NCBI GenBank assembly: GCA_016235745.1
Contig: JACRJA010000039.1
Span: 22,264 to 86,263, forward strand
Direction of reading: 5' to 3'
From: Rhodocyclales bacterium
GTDB taxonomy: Bacteria > Pseudomonadota > Gammaproteobacteria > Burkholderiales > Rhodocyclaceae
Length of the DNA stretch: 64,000 nt
Below, piece by piece: positions 33,590-42,568 of this stretch (its first letter is position 1; every line of letters starts with the position of its first letter). A model generated the notes under the pieces. It worked only from the letters and a program-made list of their open reading frames with translations. It had not been told where the DNA came from and did not search any database. Position numbers and translations under genes: made by a program.

Positions 33590-35029
33590 TTACTCCGGAA
33601 TGATGAAGGTAGCCAGCTCCCGAGTCACGTTCTCGGACTCTCCCACCACCTTGACCTCGAAATAGATCTTATGCGTTCCTACGGGGGTCGTCTCCGCCGG
33701 CGCCTGCACCTGCACCGTCAGCGGCAAGCTCGTTGCCGACGGCACGTCAAACTCGGCAGGACCTTCGAGCTTGAGGTTGGGCAAACCGCCCACCGTGAGC
33801 GAGAAGCGACGGGGACGCTCGACCATGTTCATGATGTTGAGCGTATAGACGTTCTCGATCAAACCGCCGCGGATCTCGCGCGCGAGCGCAGCCCGGTCGC
33901 GCATCACGTCGACGCGCACGTCGGGACGCGTGGCGATCTTCCACAAGAGCACCGAAGCCACCACGATGAGGATGGCGGTATAGATAAGCACCCGCGGGCG
34001 CAGCGCCCGCTTGATCGTCTGGGCGCGGTCCCAGTGGTACGCCATCGCGTTCTCGGTGGTATAGCGGATGAGGCCGCGCGGATAACCCATCTTGTCCATC
34101 ACCTGGTTGCAGGCATCGATACAGGCGGCGCAGGCGATGCACTCATACTGCAAGCCATTGCGGATGTCGATGCCGGTAGGACAGACCTGCACGCAGATGC
34201 CACAGTCGATGCAATCCCCCAGCCCCTGCGAACGGGGATCGACCCCCTTCTTGCGCGGCCCGCGCGGCTCGCCGCGTTCGGCGTCGTAGGTGATGATGAG
34301 GGTGTCCGGGTCGAACATCACGCCCTGGAAACGGGCGTAAGGGCACATGTACTTGCACACCTGCTCGCGCAGCACCCCGGCGAGCAGGAAGGTAAACCCG
34401 GCGTAGAAGAAGATCCAGAAAGTCTCCCAGGGGCCAAAGCTCCAGGAAAGCAGCTCATGCCACAGCTCCCTTTGTGGCGTGAAATAGCTCACCAGCGTAA
34501 ACCCCGTGACGAGGGAGAAGAGGATCCATACGGCATATTTGGCCCCGCGCTTGAGGATTTTCTCCATGGTCCAGGGCGAAGCGTCGAGCTTGCGCCGCTT
34601 GATGTGGTCGCCTTCGATTTTCTCCTCGAACCACAGGAAGATCTCGGTATAGACCGTCTGTGGACAGGTGTAGCCGCACCACACGCGTCCCGCCACGGCG
34701 CTGAAGAGGAAGAGCGCATAGGCCGAGATGATGAGGATGAGGGAGAGGTAGAAGACGTCTTGCGGCCAGAACACCCAGCCGAACAAGTAGAACTTGCGCT
34801 CGACGAGATGGAAGAGCACCGCTTGCCGGTCGTTCCAGGTGAGCCAGGGGAAACCGTAGAAGATCGCCTGGGTGAGAAAGGCGAAGAACCACCGCAGCCG
34901 CTGGAAGGGCCCCGTGGTGGAACGGACATAGAGCTTCTTGCGCTTGGCGTAGAGCGTGGAAGGCGCCTCTTCGGAAGCAGCAGTCTTCGCGGCAGGGCGC
35001 GCTTCAGCGGTTTTCAGTGGTTCGTTCAT
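33590..35029 (-). CDS. ccoG: Cytochrome c oxidase accessory protein CcoG (FixG/RdxA)
   Basis: 479-residue membrane ferredoxin-like protein that reduces Cu(II) for the cbb3 copper centre. About five helices surround two 4Fe-4S motifs, CIDCGICVQVCP and CIACAACIDACN. Upstream is a CGYTCPQTVYTEIF segment typical of the NapH/RdxA family. The C-terminal periplasmic domain (after residue 340) is the IgG-like extension of CcoG. It starts the ccoG-ccoH-DUF3149 unit, separated from ccoP by a terminator and a possible promoter. Confidence 0.95.
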   Translation of the reverse strand: MNEPLKTAEARPAAKTAASEEAPSTLYAKRKKLYVRSTTGPFQRLRWFFAFLTQAIFYGFPWLTWNDRQAVLFHLVERKFYLFGWVFWPQDVFYLSLILIISAYALFLFSAVAGRVWCGYTCPQTVYTEIFLWFEEKIEGDHIKRRKLDASPWTMEKILKRGAKYAVWILFSLVTGFTLVSYFTPQRELWHELLSWSFGPWETFWIFFYAGFTFLLAGVLREQVCKYMCPYARFQGVMFDPDTLIITYDAERGEPRGPRKKGVDPRSQGLGDCIDCGICVQVCPTGIDIRNGLQYECIACAACIDACNQVMDKMGYPRGLIRYTTENAMAYHWDRAQTIKRALRPRVLIYTAILIVVASVLLWKIATRPDVRVDVMRDRAALAREIRGGLIENVYTLNIMNMVERPRRFSLTVGGLPNLKLEGPAEFDVPSATSLPLTVQVQAPAETTPVGTHKIYFEVKVVGESENVTRELATFIIPE

Positions 35030-35062
35030 GGGGAGGAAGTCTCGTCGTCAGGACCCGCACCC

Positions 35063-35068
35063 TTTATA
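35063..35068 (-). promoter_or_regulatory. Possible -10 of ccoG
   Basis: Leftward TATAAA, 34 bases before the ccoG ATG, flanked by a short CCC/GGG dyad. No good -35 is visible. Confidence 0.35.
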
Positions 35069-35079
35069 GGGCATTCCCT

Positions 35080-35123
35080 GCCAAAAGGGAAGATGCGGCG
35101 AGGCGTCTCCACGCCCCGCCGCA
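35080..35123 (-). terminator. Intrinsic terminator after ccoP
   Basis: Leftward TGCGGCG and CGCCGCA (35094-35123) enclose an inner GGCGT/ACGCC stem; TCTTCCCTTTT follows. It ends ccoNOQP before ccoG. Confidence 0.65.
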
Positions 35124-35144
35124 GGCTTTGCTGCCTTCAGATCA

Positions 35145-36044
35145 TCACTGCTTGTTGCTCAGGCCCCACACGTAGGCGGTGAGGATATGGACCTTGTCCT
35201 CACCCAGGAATTCCCCGAAGGCCGGCATGCGGTTCTGGATGCCGTCGGTCACGTTGGCGATGATCTGGGCCTCGGACGAGCCCCACAGCCAGATGTCGTC
35301 GGTGAGATTGGGCGCGCCCAGCAGCGGATTGCCTTTGGCATCGGGCCCATGACAGACGGCGCAGTTCTCGGCGAAAACCTGGGTGCCACGCTGCGCGCGC
35401 TGCGCGTCGTGCGACAGACCCGAGAGCGAACGCACGTAATTGGCCACGTCCTTCATCTGCTCCTCGGAGAGGATGTCCTTGAAGGGGGTCATCACGCCGA
35501 TTCGCCCCGCAGTGACAGTGGTCTTGATGTAGTCGGGCGAGCCGTCCCCGCCGAGCCAATCACGGTCGGTGAGGTTGGGGAAGCCCTTGGCCCCGCGCGC
35601 ATCGGCCCCGTGGCACTGCATGCAGTAGGTCTGGAAGAGCCGCTTACCCATGCCCATCGCCTCGGGGTCGGCCGCCACCGCTTTCACGTCCATGGTGCGG
35701 TATTTGGCGAACTTCGGACCATATTGCTCATCGGCCTTCTTCAGCTCCTGCTCCCACTGCCCCACCGAGGTCCACTTGGACATGCCGGGGAAGGAGCCGA
35801 AGCCGGGATAAATAATGAGATAAGCGATGCCGAAAAAGATGGTGAGCCAGTAGAGATACATCCACCAGCGCGGCAGCGGATTGTTCCACTCCTGCAGCGT
35901 CTCGTCCCACTTGTGCGGCTGCAGCTCACCCACCTTGCCGCTCGCCCGCATGTTGAAGGCGATGATGAAGATGCAGAACGCAAAACTCAGTGCGATCAGC
36001 ACCATCACGTACGCGTTCCAAAATCCACTCACGAAGTCAGCCAT
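35145..36044 (-). CDS. ccoP: cbb3 oxidase subunit III, diheme cytochrome c
   Basis: 299-residue CcoP. N-terminal helix YVMVLIALSFAFCIFIIAF, a conserved loop HKWDETLQEWNNPLPRWW, a second helix, then two periplasmic cytochrome c domains with CMQCH and CAVCH heme sites and axial methionines in VMTPF and RMPAF. It passes electrons from soluble cytochromes to CcoO. The ATG at 36044 has an AGGAAGGG site and begins one base past the ccoQ stop region; the longer frame is a ccoQ shadow. Confidence 0.96.
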   Translation of the reverse strand: MADFVSGFWNAYVMVLIALSFAFCIFIIAFNMRASGKVGELQPHKWDETLQEWNNPLPRWWMYLYWLTIFFGIAYLIIYPGFGSFPGMSKWTSVGQWEQELKKADEQYGPKFAKYRTMDVKAVAADPEAMGMGKRLFQTYCMQCHGADARGAKGFPNLTDRDWLGGDGSPDYIKTTVTAGRIGVMTPFKDILSEEQMKDVANYVRSLSGLSHDAQRAQRGTQVFAENCAVCHGPDAKGNPLLGAPNLTDDIWLWGSSEAQIIANVTDGIQNRMPAFGEFLGEDKVHILTAYVWGLSNKQ

Positions 36045-36045
36045 T

Positions 36046-36222
36046 TTAGTTCCCTTCCTTGTGATCGTTGGCGAGCACCGGTTCGTCGTCCTCGAGGAAC
36101 GGCAGGCGCGAGGCCTCTTCGAACCCTGGCTTGGCGGCGCGGCTGTAGGCCCAGACACAGATTCCGAGGAAACACAAGAACGCTGCCACCGTCACCGCGC
36201 TACGCAGGTCGTTGATGTCCAT
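36046..36222 (-). CDS. ccoQ: cbb3 oxidase subunit IV
   Basis: 58-residue peptide starting MDINDLRSAVTVAAFLCFLG, with one membrane helix ending near VWAYS and an acidic tail (FEEASRLPFLEDDEP). Size, single helix and place between ccoO and ccoP identify CcoQ/FixQ, which protects or stabilises the oxidase. The start has a GAGGAGGG ribosome site. The stop is one base before the ccoP start. Confidence 0.92.
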   Translation of the reverse strand: MDINDLRSAVTVAAFLCFLGICVWAYSRAAKPGFEEASRLPFLEDDEPVLANDHKEGN

Positions 36223-36238
36223 CACGCCCTCCTCTCAC

Positions 36239-36880
36239 TCACTGGAAATTGGACAGCGCCCGGCCGAGACCTTGCAGGTAGGCCACCAGGGCCTCCATCT
36301 CCGTTTTGCCCTCGAGCATGGACGGCGCCTGCGCGATCTCCTCGTCGGTGTAAGGATGACCCAAGGCACGAAGCGTCTTCATCTTGTCCTGGATGGAGGT
36401 GATGTCGCGCTGGCTGATCGGCCGGTCGAGCCAAGGGAAGGCCGGCATGTTCGACTCCGGCACCACGTCGCGCGGATTACGCAGGTGCGCGAAATGCCAG
36501 TTGTCCGAATAACGCCCGCCCACACGGTGCAGATCGGGACCGGTACGTTTGGAGCCCCACTGGAAGGGACGGTCGTAGATGTACTCACCCGCCACCGAGT
36601 AGTGGCCGTAGCGCTCGGTCTCGGCCCGGAAGGGACGCACCATCTGCGAATGGCAGTTGTAGCAGCCTTCGCGGATGTAGATGTCGCGGCCGGTGAGGCG
36701 CAGCGCGTCGTAGGGCTTGACGTCGAGCGGGTTGCCCTGCCGGTCGATCGGCTTGGTGGTCGAATGCTGGAAGAACAGCGGCACGATTTCGACCAACCCG
36801 CCGATACTCACGGTGATCAGCGTCGCAATGATGAGCAGCGTGACGCTGCGCTCGAGGATTTCGTGTTTGGAATTTGCCAT
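36239..36880 (-). CDS. ccoO: cbb3 oxidase subunit II, monoheme cytochrome c
   Basis: 213-residue CcoO with an N-terminal membrane anchor ([20 protein letters not shown]) and a periplasmic cytochrome c domain. The heme site is CYNCH at residues 73-77, in the family context [20 protein letters not shown], and the axial Met is in [10 protein letters not shown]. It carries electrons from CcoP to the catalytic subunit. It lies 13 bases after ccoN. Confidence 0.97.
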   Translation of the reverse strand: MANSKHEILERSVTLLIIATLITVSIGGLVEIVPLFFQHSTTKPIDRQGNPLDVKPYDALRLTGRDIYIREGCYNCHSQMVRPFRAETERYGHYSVAGEYIYDRPFQWGSKRTGPDLHRVGGRYSDNWHFAHLRNPRDVVPESNMPAFPWLDRPISQRDITSIQDKMKTLRALGHPYTDEEIAQAPSMLEGKTEMEALVAYLQGLGRALSNFQ

Positions 36881-36893
36881 GACTCATTCTCCC

Positions 36894-38336
36894 TCACGCA
36901 TGAGCCGGAGCCAGCACCGGCGCATCGACGGGCTTGGCACCCGCGACGGTCTTGAACACGTTGTAGGCCATCACCAGCATCCCAACCAGGAAGAGCAGCC
37001 CGCCGAGCACACGGATGGTCCAGAAGGGATAGGAGGCCTTCACCGCCTCGACGAAGGCATAGGTGAGCGTGCCATCCGGGTTCGTGGCGCGCCACATCAG
37101 GCCCTGCATCACGCCCGAGATCCACATGGAGGCGATGTAGAGCACGATGCCGATGGTGGCGATCCAGAAGTGGGCGGTGACGAGATCCTTGGAATACATC
37201 TCGACCTTGCCGTAGAGCCGCGGGATCAGGTAGTAGAGCGAACCGATGGTCACCATCGCCACCCAGCCGAGCGCGCCGGAGTGCACGTGACCCACGGTCC
37301 AGTCGGTGTAGTGCGACAGGGCATTGACCGTCTTCACCGACATCATCGGACCTTCGAAGGTCGACATGCCGTAGAAGGAGAGCGACACGATGAGAAACTT
37401 GAGGATCGGGTCGTCACGCAGCTTGTGCCAGGCACCGGAGAGCGTCATGATGCCGTTGATCATCCCGCCCCAGGACGGCGCGAGCAGAATGAGCGAGAAG
37501 ATCATGCCGAGCGACTGGGTCCAGTCGGGCAGCGCGGTGTAGTGCAGATGGTGCGGACCGGCCCACATGTAGGTGAAGATGAGGGCCCAGAAGTGCACCA
37601 CCGACAGGCGGTAGGAATACACCGGACGGCCGGCCTGCTTGGGCACGAAGTAGTACATCATGCCGAGGAACCCGGCGGTGAGGAAGAAGCCCACGGCGTT
37701 GTGGCCATACCACCACTGCACCATGGCGTCCTGCGCCCCGGCGTAGGCCGAGTAGGACTTCGGCGTGAGAAGACCGGCAGAGAGCACCGGGAGTTCGGCA
37801 CTATTGACCACGTGCAGCAGCGCCACGGCGATGATGAAGGCACCGTAGAACCAGTTGGCCACGTAGATGTGGCTCACCTTGCGCATGGCGATGGTGCCGA
37901 AGAAGACCACGGCGTAGGCCACCCAAACCAGGGTGATGAGGATGTCGATCGGCCATTCGAGCTCGGCGTATTCCTTGCCGGAGGTAAAACCGAGCGGCAG
38001 CGACAATGCGGCGAGCACGATCACCAGCTGCCAGCCCCAGAAGGTGAAGGCCGCCAGGCCCGGCGCGAACAGCCGGGTGTGGCAGGTGCGCTGTACCACG
38101 TAGTAGGACGTGGCGAAGAGCGCCGAGCCGCCGAACGCGAAAATCACCGCGTTCGTGTGCAAGGGGCGCAAGCGCCCGAAGTGGAACCACTCGCCGAGCT
38201 GCGGGAAATTCAGCTGCGGCCAGACCAGCTGGGCGGCGATCAACACCCCGACCAGCATGCCTACGATGCCCCACACCACCGCCATGATGGCGAACTGGCG
38301 CACGACTTTGTAGTTATAAGTCGTTTCCGTTTGCAT
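36894..38336 (-). CDS. ccoN: cbb3 oxidase catalytic subunit I
   Basis: 480-residue heme-copper oxidase with 12 helices that reduces oxygen at high affinity. Heme ligands are seen in [14 protein letters not shown] and [12 protein letters not shown]; the CuB and cross-link region is [16 protein letters not shown] and [11 protein letters not shown]. The ATG at 38336 has an AGAGGT site; a GTG two codons earlier is less likely. An FNR-type promoter lies about 60 bases upstream, so expression should rise at low oxygen. Confidence 0.97.
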   Translation of the reverse strand: MQTETTYNYKVVRQFAIMAVVWGIVGMLVGVLIAAQLVWPQLNFPQLGEWFHFGRLRPLHTNAVIFAFGGSALFATSYYVVQRTCHTRLFAPGLAAFTFWGWQLVIVLAALSLPLGFTSGKEYAELEWPIDILITLVWVAYAVVFFGTIAMRKVSHIYVANWFYGAFIIAVALLHVVNSAELPVLSAGLLTPKSYSAYAGAQDAMVQWWYGHNAVGFFLTAGFLGMMYYFVPKQAGRPVYSYRLSVVHFWALIFTYMWAGPHHLHYTALPDWTQSLGMIFSLILLAPSWGGMINGIMTLSGAWHKLRDDPILKFLIVSLSFYGMSTFEGPMMSVKTVNALSHYTDWTVGHVHSGALGWVAMVTIGSLYYLIPRLYGKVEMYSKDLVTAHFWIATIGIVLYIASMWISGVMQGLMWRATNPDGTLTYAFVEAVKASYPFWTIRVLGGLLFLVGMLVMAYNVFKTVAGAKPVDAPVLAPAHA

Positions 38337-38404
38337 GGTCACCTCTCCAAGATAGAGAACTTACCGAAATCACCCCGGCGCGTCCGCCGACTGCGACAGG
38401 CGGT

Positions 38405-38445
38405 AGGATACGCCGCACGTGCAAAGTCGTGTTGACTTCAGTCAA
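38405..38445 (-). promoter_or_regulatory. FNR-dependent promoter of ccoNOQP
   Basis: Perfect dyad TTGAC-TTCA-GTCAA (38432-38445) followed leftward, 21 bases on, by TATCCT (38405-38410). The box centre falls about 41 bases before the predicted start (about 38398), the class II position. The leader to the ccoN ATG is about 62 bases. Confidence 0.8.
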
Positions 38446-38495
38446 CATTTTAGTCGATGACGTAGAAAACACGGGAAAAGTGTGGCGGCAGGGAC

Positions 38496-38524
38496 AAAAA
38501 AAGGGGCACGCCCCAGCGTGCCCC
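38496..38524 (-). terminator. Intrinsic terminator upstream of ccoN
   Basis: Leftward GGGGCACGC-TGGG-GCGTGCCCC followed by seven Ts. It ends ccoIS read-through and the candidate small RNA, and insulates the ccoN promoter. Confidence 0.9.
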
Positions 38525-38579
38525 AACCCCAACAGAGAGACAAGGAACCCAAAAACGGCTTGGACTCACACCCAAACCG
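38496..38579 (-). ncRNA. Candidate FNR-activated small RNA between ccoS and ccoN
   Basis: Predicted 84-nt transcript. It would open with a 7-bp hairpin (GGTTTGG with CCAAGCC), then a pyrimidine-rich single-stranded linker containing TTCCTTGTCTCTCT, and end in a 9-bp GC terminator with seven Ts. A class II FNR promoter lies just upstream. No start-codon ORF of note fits inside. I match it to no known RNA family. The alternative is that it is only an untranslated stub ending the ccoIS message. Confidence 0.6.
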
Positions 38580-38585
38580 AGGGGA

Positions 38586-38627
38586 ATTCTATTCCTCGTC
38601 TTCATAGAGGGTTTTGACGCAAGTCAA
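38586..38627 (-). promoter_or_regulatory. FNR-dependent promoter at the ccoS end
   Basis: Perfect dyad TTGAC-TTGC-GTCAA (38614-38627), overlapping the ccoS stop codon, and TAGAAT (38586-38591) exactly 22 bases beyond. The centre lies 41.5 bases before the predicted start at about 38579, the textbook class II FNR arrangement. The only product before ccoN is the 84-nt RNA. Confidence 0.75.
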
Positions 38628-38836
38628 ACAACATCACTTTTTTCTTCGTCCACCGGCTTGGCTGCAGCAGGCGCCGCATCGCTGGGGCCGGCCTCGTCCC
38701 GATCGTCGAAGAGGACGCGGTAGGCCGGCCCCTGCAGGTCGTCGAACTGCCCGCTCTTCACCGACCACCAGAAGACGAGGCCGATGACGAACACCAGCAC
38801 CACCGACAAAGGGATCAGAATGTAGAGGCTTTCCAT
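38624..38836 (-). CDS. ccoS: cbb3 oxidase assembly protein CcoS
   Basis: 70-residue protein with one N-terminal helix (LYILIPLSVVLVFVIGLVFW) and the CcoS motif FWWSVKSGQFDDLQGPAYRV, then a charged tail. CcoS is needed to insert heme and copper into cbb3 oxidase. It starts four bases after the ccoI stop, with a GAGGTGAG site overlapping it. Its stop codon is embedded in an FNR box. Confidence 0.94.
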   Translation of the reverse strand: MESLYILIPLSVVLVFVIGLVFWWSVKSGQFDDLQGPAYRVLFDDRDEAGPSDAAPAAAKPVDEEKSDVV

Positions 38837-38840
38837 GGTC

Positions 38841-41303
38841 TCACCTCACGCGCTGCAGGCGCAACGCATTGAGCACCACGCCCAGGGAACTCGCCGCCAT
38901 CCCGAGCCCTGCCATCCACGGCGTCACCCAGCCGGCCATGGCAAAAGGGATGGCCAGCAGATTGTAGGCAAAGGCCCAGCGATGGTTTTGCGCCACGATC
39001 GCCAGCGTGCGACGCGCATGACGTATGGCGCGCGCGATGCCGGAAAGATCGTCCCCGAGCAGAACGACGTCGGCATTGAGCCGGGCGAGATCCGCCCCTC
39101 CGCCCATGGCCACCGAGACATGCGCCCCCGCGAGCACCGGCGCGTCGTTGACGCCATCACCGACCATGGCGACCACCCGCCCCGCTTGCGCCATCACTTG
39201 ACGCAGGGCATCGATCTTGCCTTCGGGCGTGAGCCCAGCGCGGACCTCGTCGATGGCGAGCGAGCGCGCCACCGCTTGCGCGATCTCCGGCGCATCGCCG
39301 GAGAGCAGATGCGTGCGCAGGCCAAGCCCATGGAGCTCACGCAGCAACGCCGGAGCTTCCTCGCGCAGGACATCGGACAGGCCGAAAACGGCGATCCAGC
39401 CGGCTTCGTCCCCCAGCGCCACGCGCGTGAGGGCGCGATCGTCCCTGGTGCGCGGCATCGCCTCGAGAGGCAGCCCAAGCGTGGAGGCCACCCAGTCGGG
39501 GCGGCCGATGCAGGTCCGTTTGCCGGCGACCCGGGCACTCAAGCCGTGGCCGGTGACGGCCTCGAATGCCACGATGGGCGCGTTTGCAGGGACCGTCCCG
39601 GCGAAGGCACGCGCGATGGGATGCTCGCTCGCCGCCTCCAGCGCCGCGGCGAGCGCCTGCGCCTGCCGTGCGTCGCGCCCGGGAGCCGGCAGGATCTCGA
39701 CCACGCTCAGCTGCCCGCGCGTGAGCGTACCGGTCTTGTCGAAGGCGATGTCGGTGAGCTGCGCCAAGGTTTCGAGGGCATGGCCGCGCGTCACCAACAC
39801 CCCCGAGCGCATCAAGGCGTCGGTGGCCGCCGTCAAGGCCACCGGGGTGGCCAGCGACAGAGCGCAGGGGCAGGCAACGACGAGCACCGAGACGACGATG
39901 GGAACGATACGGGAGGGATCGATCCAGGCCCACAGCCCGAGGGTGATCACGGCCAGCCCCAGCACCGCGACGATGAAACGGCCGGCATAGCGGTCGGCGA
40001 GCGAGGCAAGCGCCGGTTTCTCGCTTTGGGCGCGCTCCATCGCCCGGCGGATGGTGGCAAGGCGCGTCTCCTCGCCGACGCGCTCCACCGCGATCTCCAG
40101 CACGCCACCGCCGTTGAGGCTGCCGCCGAGCACCAGATCCCCTTCGGTTTTGGGGATGGGGCGGCTCTCCCCAGTGAGGATGGCTTCGCTCACTTCGCTG
40201 TGCCCCAAACCCACGCGTCCGTCGACGGGGATGGTCTGTCCGGGACGCACGCGGATGCGATCTCCCGGCGCGAGCCGCGCCACCGGCACCCGTTCCCAGA
40301 CGCCAGCCTCGAGCCGTTCGGTCACCGCGGGGATGACGCGGGCGACCTCCTCCAAGCCGCGCACCGCCCGCTGGCGCGCGAGCATCTCGAGGAAACGCCC
40401 TCCCAGCAAAAAGAAGGCGAACATCGACACCGAATCGAAGTAGACCTCGCCCTGGCCGCTGACGGTGGCCCAGAGGCTGGCGAGGAACGCCACGCCGATA
40501 CCCAGCGCCACCGGCACGTCCATGCCAATGCGCCGCAGCTTCAGGTCGCGCCAGGCGTTGACGAAGAAGGGTCCGCAGGAATAAAACACCGCCGGCAGCG
40601 TCAGCACGAGGCTTGCCCAATGCAGCAGGCGCTCGATGTCGGCCGGCATGTCCCCTTCCCCCGCGAGGTACGTGGGGATGGCGTACATCATCACCTGCAT
40701 CGAGGCGAAGCCGGCCACGAAGACGCGCCACAGCATGGAACGGCGTTCGCGCTGCGCCACTTCCTCGGCCTTCTTCGGATCGAAGGGATGGGCGCGATAG
40801 CCGATCTCGGCGATCGCCGTGAGGATGCGCGACAGGCTGGTACGCCCGGGGTCCCAGCGCACCAGCGCACGGCGGGTGGCGTAGTTGATCTCGACGTGGG
40901 TGACGCCCGGCTGGCGGCGCAGGTGCTGTTCGTTGAGCCAGACACAGGCCGCGCAGGTGATGCCTTCGAGGATGAGCGTGACCTCACGCTCGTGCTCGCC
41001 CACCGGCCGCGAGACCTGCTCGGTGAGCTCGGGCAGATCGAAGGATTCGAGCTCGCGCACCACCTCGGGCAAGGCTTCGCGCACCGGCTCGGGCAGGGCA
41101 TCGCGGTGGCGGTAATAGTCGGACAAGCCGTTATCGACGATGGCCTGGGCCACGGCGGCACAGCCCGCGCAGCACATGCGCCGCGCCTGACCGTCGATCA
41201 GCACGGTGAAATGCGTCTGGGGCGGGATCGACAGGCCGCAGTGATAGCAGCTTTCCTCTGCGCCGGCGGCGCTCTGTGCTCGCTCCAAGGTGGTCTCGTT
41301 CAT
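38841..41303 (-). CDS. ccoI: Copper-exporting P-type ATPase of cbb3 assembly
   Basis: 820-residue P1B ATPase. An N-terminal cysteine-rich module (CYHCGLSI, then RMCCAGCAAVAQAIVD) precedes an HMA-like domain with ITCAACVWLNEQHLRR. Eight helices include the CPC metal site in VVACPCALSLATP; DKTGTLT is the phosphorylation site and MVGDGVNDAPVLAGA the hinge. The CcoI/FixI class moves copper to the periplasm for oxidase assembly. It is followed by ccoS and preceded by an SDR gene 28 bases away. Confidence 0.95.
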   Translation of the reverse strand: MNETTLERAQSAAGAEESCYHCGLSIPPQTHFTVLIDGQARRMCCAGCAAVAQAIVDNGLSDYYRHRDALPEPVREALPEVVRELESFDLPELTEQVSRPVGEHEREVTLILEGITCAACVWLNEQHLRRQPGVTHVEINYATRRALVRWDPGRTSLSRILTAIAEIGYRAHPFDPKKAEEVAQRERRSMLWRVFVAGFASMQVMMYAIPTYLAGEGDMPADIERLLHWASLVLTLPAVFYSCGPFFVNAWRDLKLRRIGMDVPVALGIGVAFLASLWATVSGQGEVYFDSVSMFAFFLLGGRFLEMLARQRAVRGLEEVARVIPAVTERLEAGVWERVPVARLAPGDRIRVRPGQTIPVDGRVGLGHSEVSEAILTGESRPIPKTEGDLVLGGSLNGGGVLEIAVERVGEETRLATIRRAMERAQSEKPALASLADRYAGRFIVAVLGLAVITLGLWAWIDPSRIVPIVVSVLVVACPCALSLATPVALTAATDALMRSGVLVTRGHALETLAQLTDIAFDKTGTLTRGQLSVVEILPAPGRDARQAQALAAALEAASEHPIARAFAGTVPANAPIVAFEAVTGHGLSARVAGKRTCIGRPDWVASTLGLPLEAMPRTRDDRALTRVALGDEAGWIAVFGLSDVLREEAPALLRELHGLGLRTHLLSGDAPEIAQAVARSLAIDEVRAGLTPEGKIDALRQVMAQAGRVVAMVGDGVNDAPVLAGAHVSVAMGGGADLARLNADVVLLGDDLSGIARAIRHARRTLAIVAQNHRWAFAYNLLAIPFAMAGWVTPWMAGLGMAASSLGVVLNALRLQRVR

Positions 41304-41331
41304 CCCCGCCTTCGTTCGTCTCCGCTACGCT

Positions 41332-42099
41332 TCATTTCGCCCCCATGCGGATGGCGCCGTCGAGCCGGATCACTTCCCCGTTGAGATAGGCGTTCTCGAC
41401 GATGTGCCGCACCAGAGCGGCATATTCAGCCGGACGGCCCATGCGCGAAGGGAAAGGCACCATCTTGCCCAGGGACTCCTGCACTTCGGCCGGCATCCCC
41501 AGCAACATGGGCGTTTCCATGATCCCTGGGGCGATGGTCATCACCCGGATCCCCCAGCGGGCCAACTCGCGCGCCGCCGTCAGGGTGAGCGATACGACTC
41601 CGCCTTTGGAGGCCGCATAGGCCGCCTGCCCGATCTGGCCGTCGAAAGCGGCCACGGAGGCCGTATTGACGATGACGCCGCGTTCCCCCTCGGCGTTGGG
41701 CTCGTTGGCGCTCATGCGGGCGGCGGCCAGGCGCATCAGGTTGAAGGTGCCGATGAGGTTGATCTGAATCGTGCGCGCGAAGGATTCCAGCCGATGCGGC
41801 CCTTCCTTGCCGACGATTTTCTCCGCCGGCGCGACGCCGGCGCAATTGACCAGCCCATCGAGCCGGCCGAAGCGCTCGTCTGCCGCCGCGACGGCTGCCT
41901 GGGCGCTCGCCTCGTCGGTGACGTCGGTGCGCACGAAATGGGCGTTGCCGGCCAGTTCGGCGGCCAGCGCTTCGCCCTTCGCCTCGTCGAGGTCGGCGAG
42001 CACCGCCCGGCCGCCACCGGCCACGACCATGCGGGCGGTGGCGGCCCCCAGGCCGGAAGCACCGCCAGTGATGAGAAACACTCCCCCTGCGATCTGCAT
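41332..42099 (-). CDS. Short-chain dehydrogenase, 3-hydroxyacyl-CoA dehydrogenase type 2-like
   Basis: 255-residue classical SDR. NAD motif TGGASGLG near residues 11-18, NCAGVAP for NNAG, catalytic Ser in [10 protein letters not shown], and YAASK for YxxxK. The C-terminal [12 protein letters not shown] and [10 protein letters not shown] resemble 17-beta-HSD10/FadB2-like enzymes that oxidise (S)-3-hydroxyacyl-CoA in beta-oxidation. AAGGAGGG precedes the ATG at 42099. Position before ccoI suggests co-transcription but not a shared role. A different hydroxyacyl or alcohol substrate is possible. Confidence 0.85.
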   Translation of the reverse strand: MQIAGGVFLITGGASGLGAATARMVVAGGGRAVLADLDEAKGEALAAELAGNAHFVRTDVTDEASAQAAVAAADERFGRLDGLVNCAGVAPAEKIVGKEGPHRLESFARTIQINLIGTFNLMRLAAARMSANEPNAEGERGVIVNTASVAAFDGQIGQAAYAASKGGVVSLTLTAARELARWGIRVMTIAPGIMETPMLLGMPAEVQESLGKMVPFPSRMGRPAEYAALVRHIVENAYLNGEVIRLDGAIRMGAK

Positions 42100-42139
42100 C
42101 GCTCCCTCCTTGGTCGTTCGTGGATTTTTGCCGCCAGCG

Positions 42140-42490
42140 TCACACGGAGAAAGACTGCCCGCAGCCGCAGGTGGTGGTGGCATTGGGGTTACGGATCACG
42201 AACTGCGCTCCCTCGATGCCTTCCACGTAGTCGATCTCGGCGCCGACGAGATACTGGTAGCTCATGGGATCGATGAGCAGCATCACCCCGCCCTTCTCGA
42301 TCACGGTGTCGTCTTCGGCCACTTCCTCGTCGAAAGTGAAGCCGTACTGGAAGCCGGAACAGCCGCCACCGGTCACGAACACGCGCAGCTTGAGTTCCGG
42401 GTTGCCCTCTTCTTCGATCAGTTCGCGCACCTTGGCGGCGGCGCTGTCGGTGAAGATGAGCACATCGTCGGTCTGGGTCTCGGTCGTCAT
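42140..42490 (-). CDS. erpA: Iron-sulfur cluster insertion protein ErpA
   Basis: 116-residue A-type carrier delivering [4Fe-4S] clusters, for example to IspG and IspH. The three cysteines appear in [14 protein letters not shown] and in [12 protein letters not shown], the ErpA spacing. Acidic segments around [12 protein letters not shown] are normal for the family. It has its own start region in a 78-base gap after argC. ErpA rather than IscA is supported by the linkage to argC and by isolation from isc genes. Confidence 0.93.
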   Translation of the reverse strand: MTTETQTDDVLIFTDSAAAKVRELIEEEGNPELKLRVFVTGGGCSGFQYGFTFDEEVAEDDTVIEKGGVMLLIDPMSYQYLVGAEIDYVEGIEGAQFVIRNPNATTTCGCGQSFSV

Positions 42491-42543
42491 GATTGGAGCT
42501 CCTCGTCAGGGTCGTCGCGGGCGCGACGTCGTTATGGACCGGA

Positions 42544-42559
42544 AACGGCGCGCGCCGTT
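42544..42559. repeat. Perfect 16-bp palindrome between argC and erpA
   Basis: AACGGCGCGCGCCGTT is self-complementary over its whole length. It could form a hairpin ending argC, but no T-run follows on either strand; a protein-binding dyad is the alternative. Confidence 0.35.
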
Positions 42560-42568
42560 CCCGTTATT

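Noticed and set aside
38429..38617. 62-codon plus-strand frame between ccoN and ccoS
   Set aside because: It reads across the FNR box, the terminator and the candidate RNA; composition is not protein-like and no ribosome site is present.
38835..41384. 849-codon plus-strand frame opposite ccoI
   Set aside because: Shadow frame; ccoI on the other strand has all P-type ATPase motifs.
42544..42559. Rho-independent terminator for argC
   Set aside because: The stem is perfect but no T-run follows on either strand, so it is listed only as a palindrome.
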